NCBI RefSeq assembly: GCF_002179965.1 | Contig: NZ_NGUQ01000014.1 | Location: forward strand, 124,001 to 188,000 | DNA from: Pandoraea sp. PE-S2T-3 | GTDB taxonomy: Bacteria > Pseudomonadota > Gammaproteobacteria > Burkholderiales > Burkholderiaceae | Direction of reading: 5' to 3' | DNA: 64,000 nt | Notes under the pieces: generated by a model | What the model saw: the letters and a program-made list of their open reading frames with translations, nothing else | What the model was told of the DNA's origin: nothing | Databases searched by the model: none | Translations under genes and position numbers: made by a program | Shown here: positions 63,398-64,000 of the stretch, one piece after another | Position numbering within the stretch: the first letter of the stretch is position 1 | How the letters are laid out: the number at the start of each line of letters is the position of its first letter

Positions 63398-64000
63398 TTA
63401 TGCACGATCTGCCACGCGTTCGCCCAACAACCCGGACGGACGGAACACGAGCACCACGATCAGGACGACGAACGCGAACACGTCCTGATAGTTACTGCCG
63501 AAAACACCACCGGTGAGGTCACCGATGTAGCCGGCACCCAGCGCTTCGATCAGGCCGAGCAGCACGCCGCCGACCATGGCGCCTTGCAGGTTGCCGATGC
63601 CCCCGAGCACGGCGGCGGTGAACGCCTTCATCCCGGGAATGAAACCCATGTAGAAGTGGACGTTTCCGTAGTTCGACGCCATCATCACGCCCGCGAGTGC
63701 CGCCAGTCCGCCGCCCAGCGCGAAGGTCGCCGAGATCACGAAGTTGGGGTTCACGCCCATGAGACCCGCCACGTTGCGGTTCTCCGCAGTGGCGCGCATG
63801 GCACGGCCGAGCTTGGTACGGTTCACGAGCTGCGTGAGGCCGAACATCACGAGGAACGCGACGACGACGATCACGATACCGGTGCCGCTGGTCACAGCGC
63901 CCGGATGGTTGCCGCGCTCCGGGATAACCGTCAAGGCGTCGGTAGGCAGCAGTTGCGGGAACGACAGCGGGTTGCGCGACCAGATCAGCATGGCGATCGT
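63398..64000 (-). CDS. livH: Branched-chain amino-acid ABC transporter permease LivH, N-terminus beyond the right edge
   Basis: About 200 residues of the C-terminal part are visible and the frame is open to the window edge. The ATPase-contacting loop (GRAMRATAENRNVAGLMGVN) and GGIGNLQGAMVGGVLLGLIEAL identify LivH. A GVFGSNYQDVFAFVVLIVVL segment ends it. It should be preceded by the binding-protein gene or promoter outside the window. Confidence 0.92.
   Translation of the reverse strand, partial: TIAMLIWSRNPLSFPQLLPTDALTVIPERGNHPGAVTSGTGIVIVVVAFLVMFGLTQLVNRTKLGRAMRATAENRNVAGLMGVNPNFVISATFALGGGLAALAGVMMASNYGNVHFYMGFIPGMKAFTAAVLGGIGNLQGAMVGGVLLGLIEALGAGYIGDLTGGVFGSNYQDVFAFVVLIVVLVFRPSGLLGERVADRA

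Noticed and set aside
1..64000. CRISPR arrays, insertion-sequence ends, tRNA or rRNA genes
   Set aside because: No regularly spaced repeats, transposase frames, terminal inverted repeats or conserved RNA sequences were seen on reading both strands.

Overview
The window is high-GC DNA, densely coding on both strands. Its gene content fits a Burkholderiales betaproteobacterium, and I infer Burkholderiaceae, possibly Pandoraea. Supporting this are recC-recB-recD on one strand, a short H-NS-type nucleoid protein, MdtABC- and MacAB-type efflux with NodT-type outer-membrane lipoproteins, a one-domain PPK2, the malic enzyme with a phosphotransacetylase-like tail, and a liv branched-chain amino-acid cluster. 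No mobile element, CRISPR array, rRNA or tRNA was recognised. Almost everything looks like ordinary chromosome.

Layout. 1-782: an unrecognised protein running off the left edge. 1245-2606: PaeA-family membrane protein. 2678-12152: recC-recB-recD, joined by 4-base overlaps. 12474-14696: FUSC-family exporter. 14769-15407: orphan NarL/RcsB-type regulator. 15918-25471: complete mdtA-mdtB-mdtC-outer-membrane-lipoprotein operon closed by an intrinsic terminator, with a divergent OmpR-type two-component pair at 25987-28154. 28470-28760: H-NS, next to about 0.9 kb of AT-rich non-coding DNA. 29672-31842: acetyltransferase and DHA2 drug transporter. 31879-34272: a sulfide/persulfide module with a BigR-like sensor, two YeeE/YedE membrane proteins and an ETHE1-like hydrolase. 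34286-35752: LysR regulator divergent from a tautomerase.

35978-39205: a small secreted YXWGXW protein, then an amino-acid ABC importer with a binding protein and two permeases but no ATPase gene. 39183-42680: malic enzyme with a divergent LysR gene. 42816-45472: an orphan iron-finger autotransporter heptosyltransferase, a solitary XRE regulator with two operator-like palindromes, and a ZntB/CorA channel. 45747-49322: PPK2, then a second two-component pair paralogous to the first and preceded by an 85-codon ORF. 49602-55424: BON-like secreted protein, then macA-macB and a NodT-type lipoprotein. 55400-58056: PLD-family nuclease and SDR protein, divergent from a 2Fe-2S flavin reductase. 58125-60628: an arginine-rich leader ORF and terminator ahead of an acetylornithine-type aminotransferase, then two GNAT genes. 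60735-64000: livF-livG-livM-livH, with livH cut by the right edge.

The most interesting candidate is 58125-58341. A sigma70-like promoter is followed by a 28-codon ORF with seven arginine codons, four of them consecutive, and then by an intrinsic terminator ending 39 bases before an argD-like gene. This is the layout of a transcription attenuator responding to arginine. It has not been tested, and no antiterminator pairing was clearly found. Other points of interest are the paired TGAT-N6-ATCA sites at the XRE gene, the orphan heptosyltransferase, the compact BigR module, a probable frameshift at the end of the MacAB-linked outer-membrane gene, and a terminator placed directly before that gene's start.
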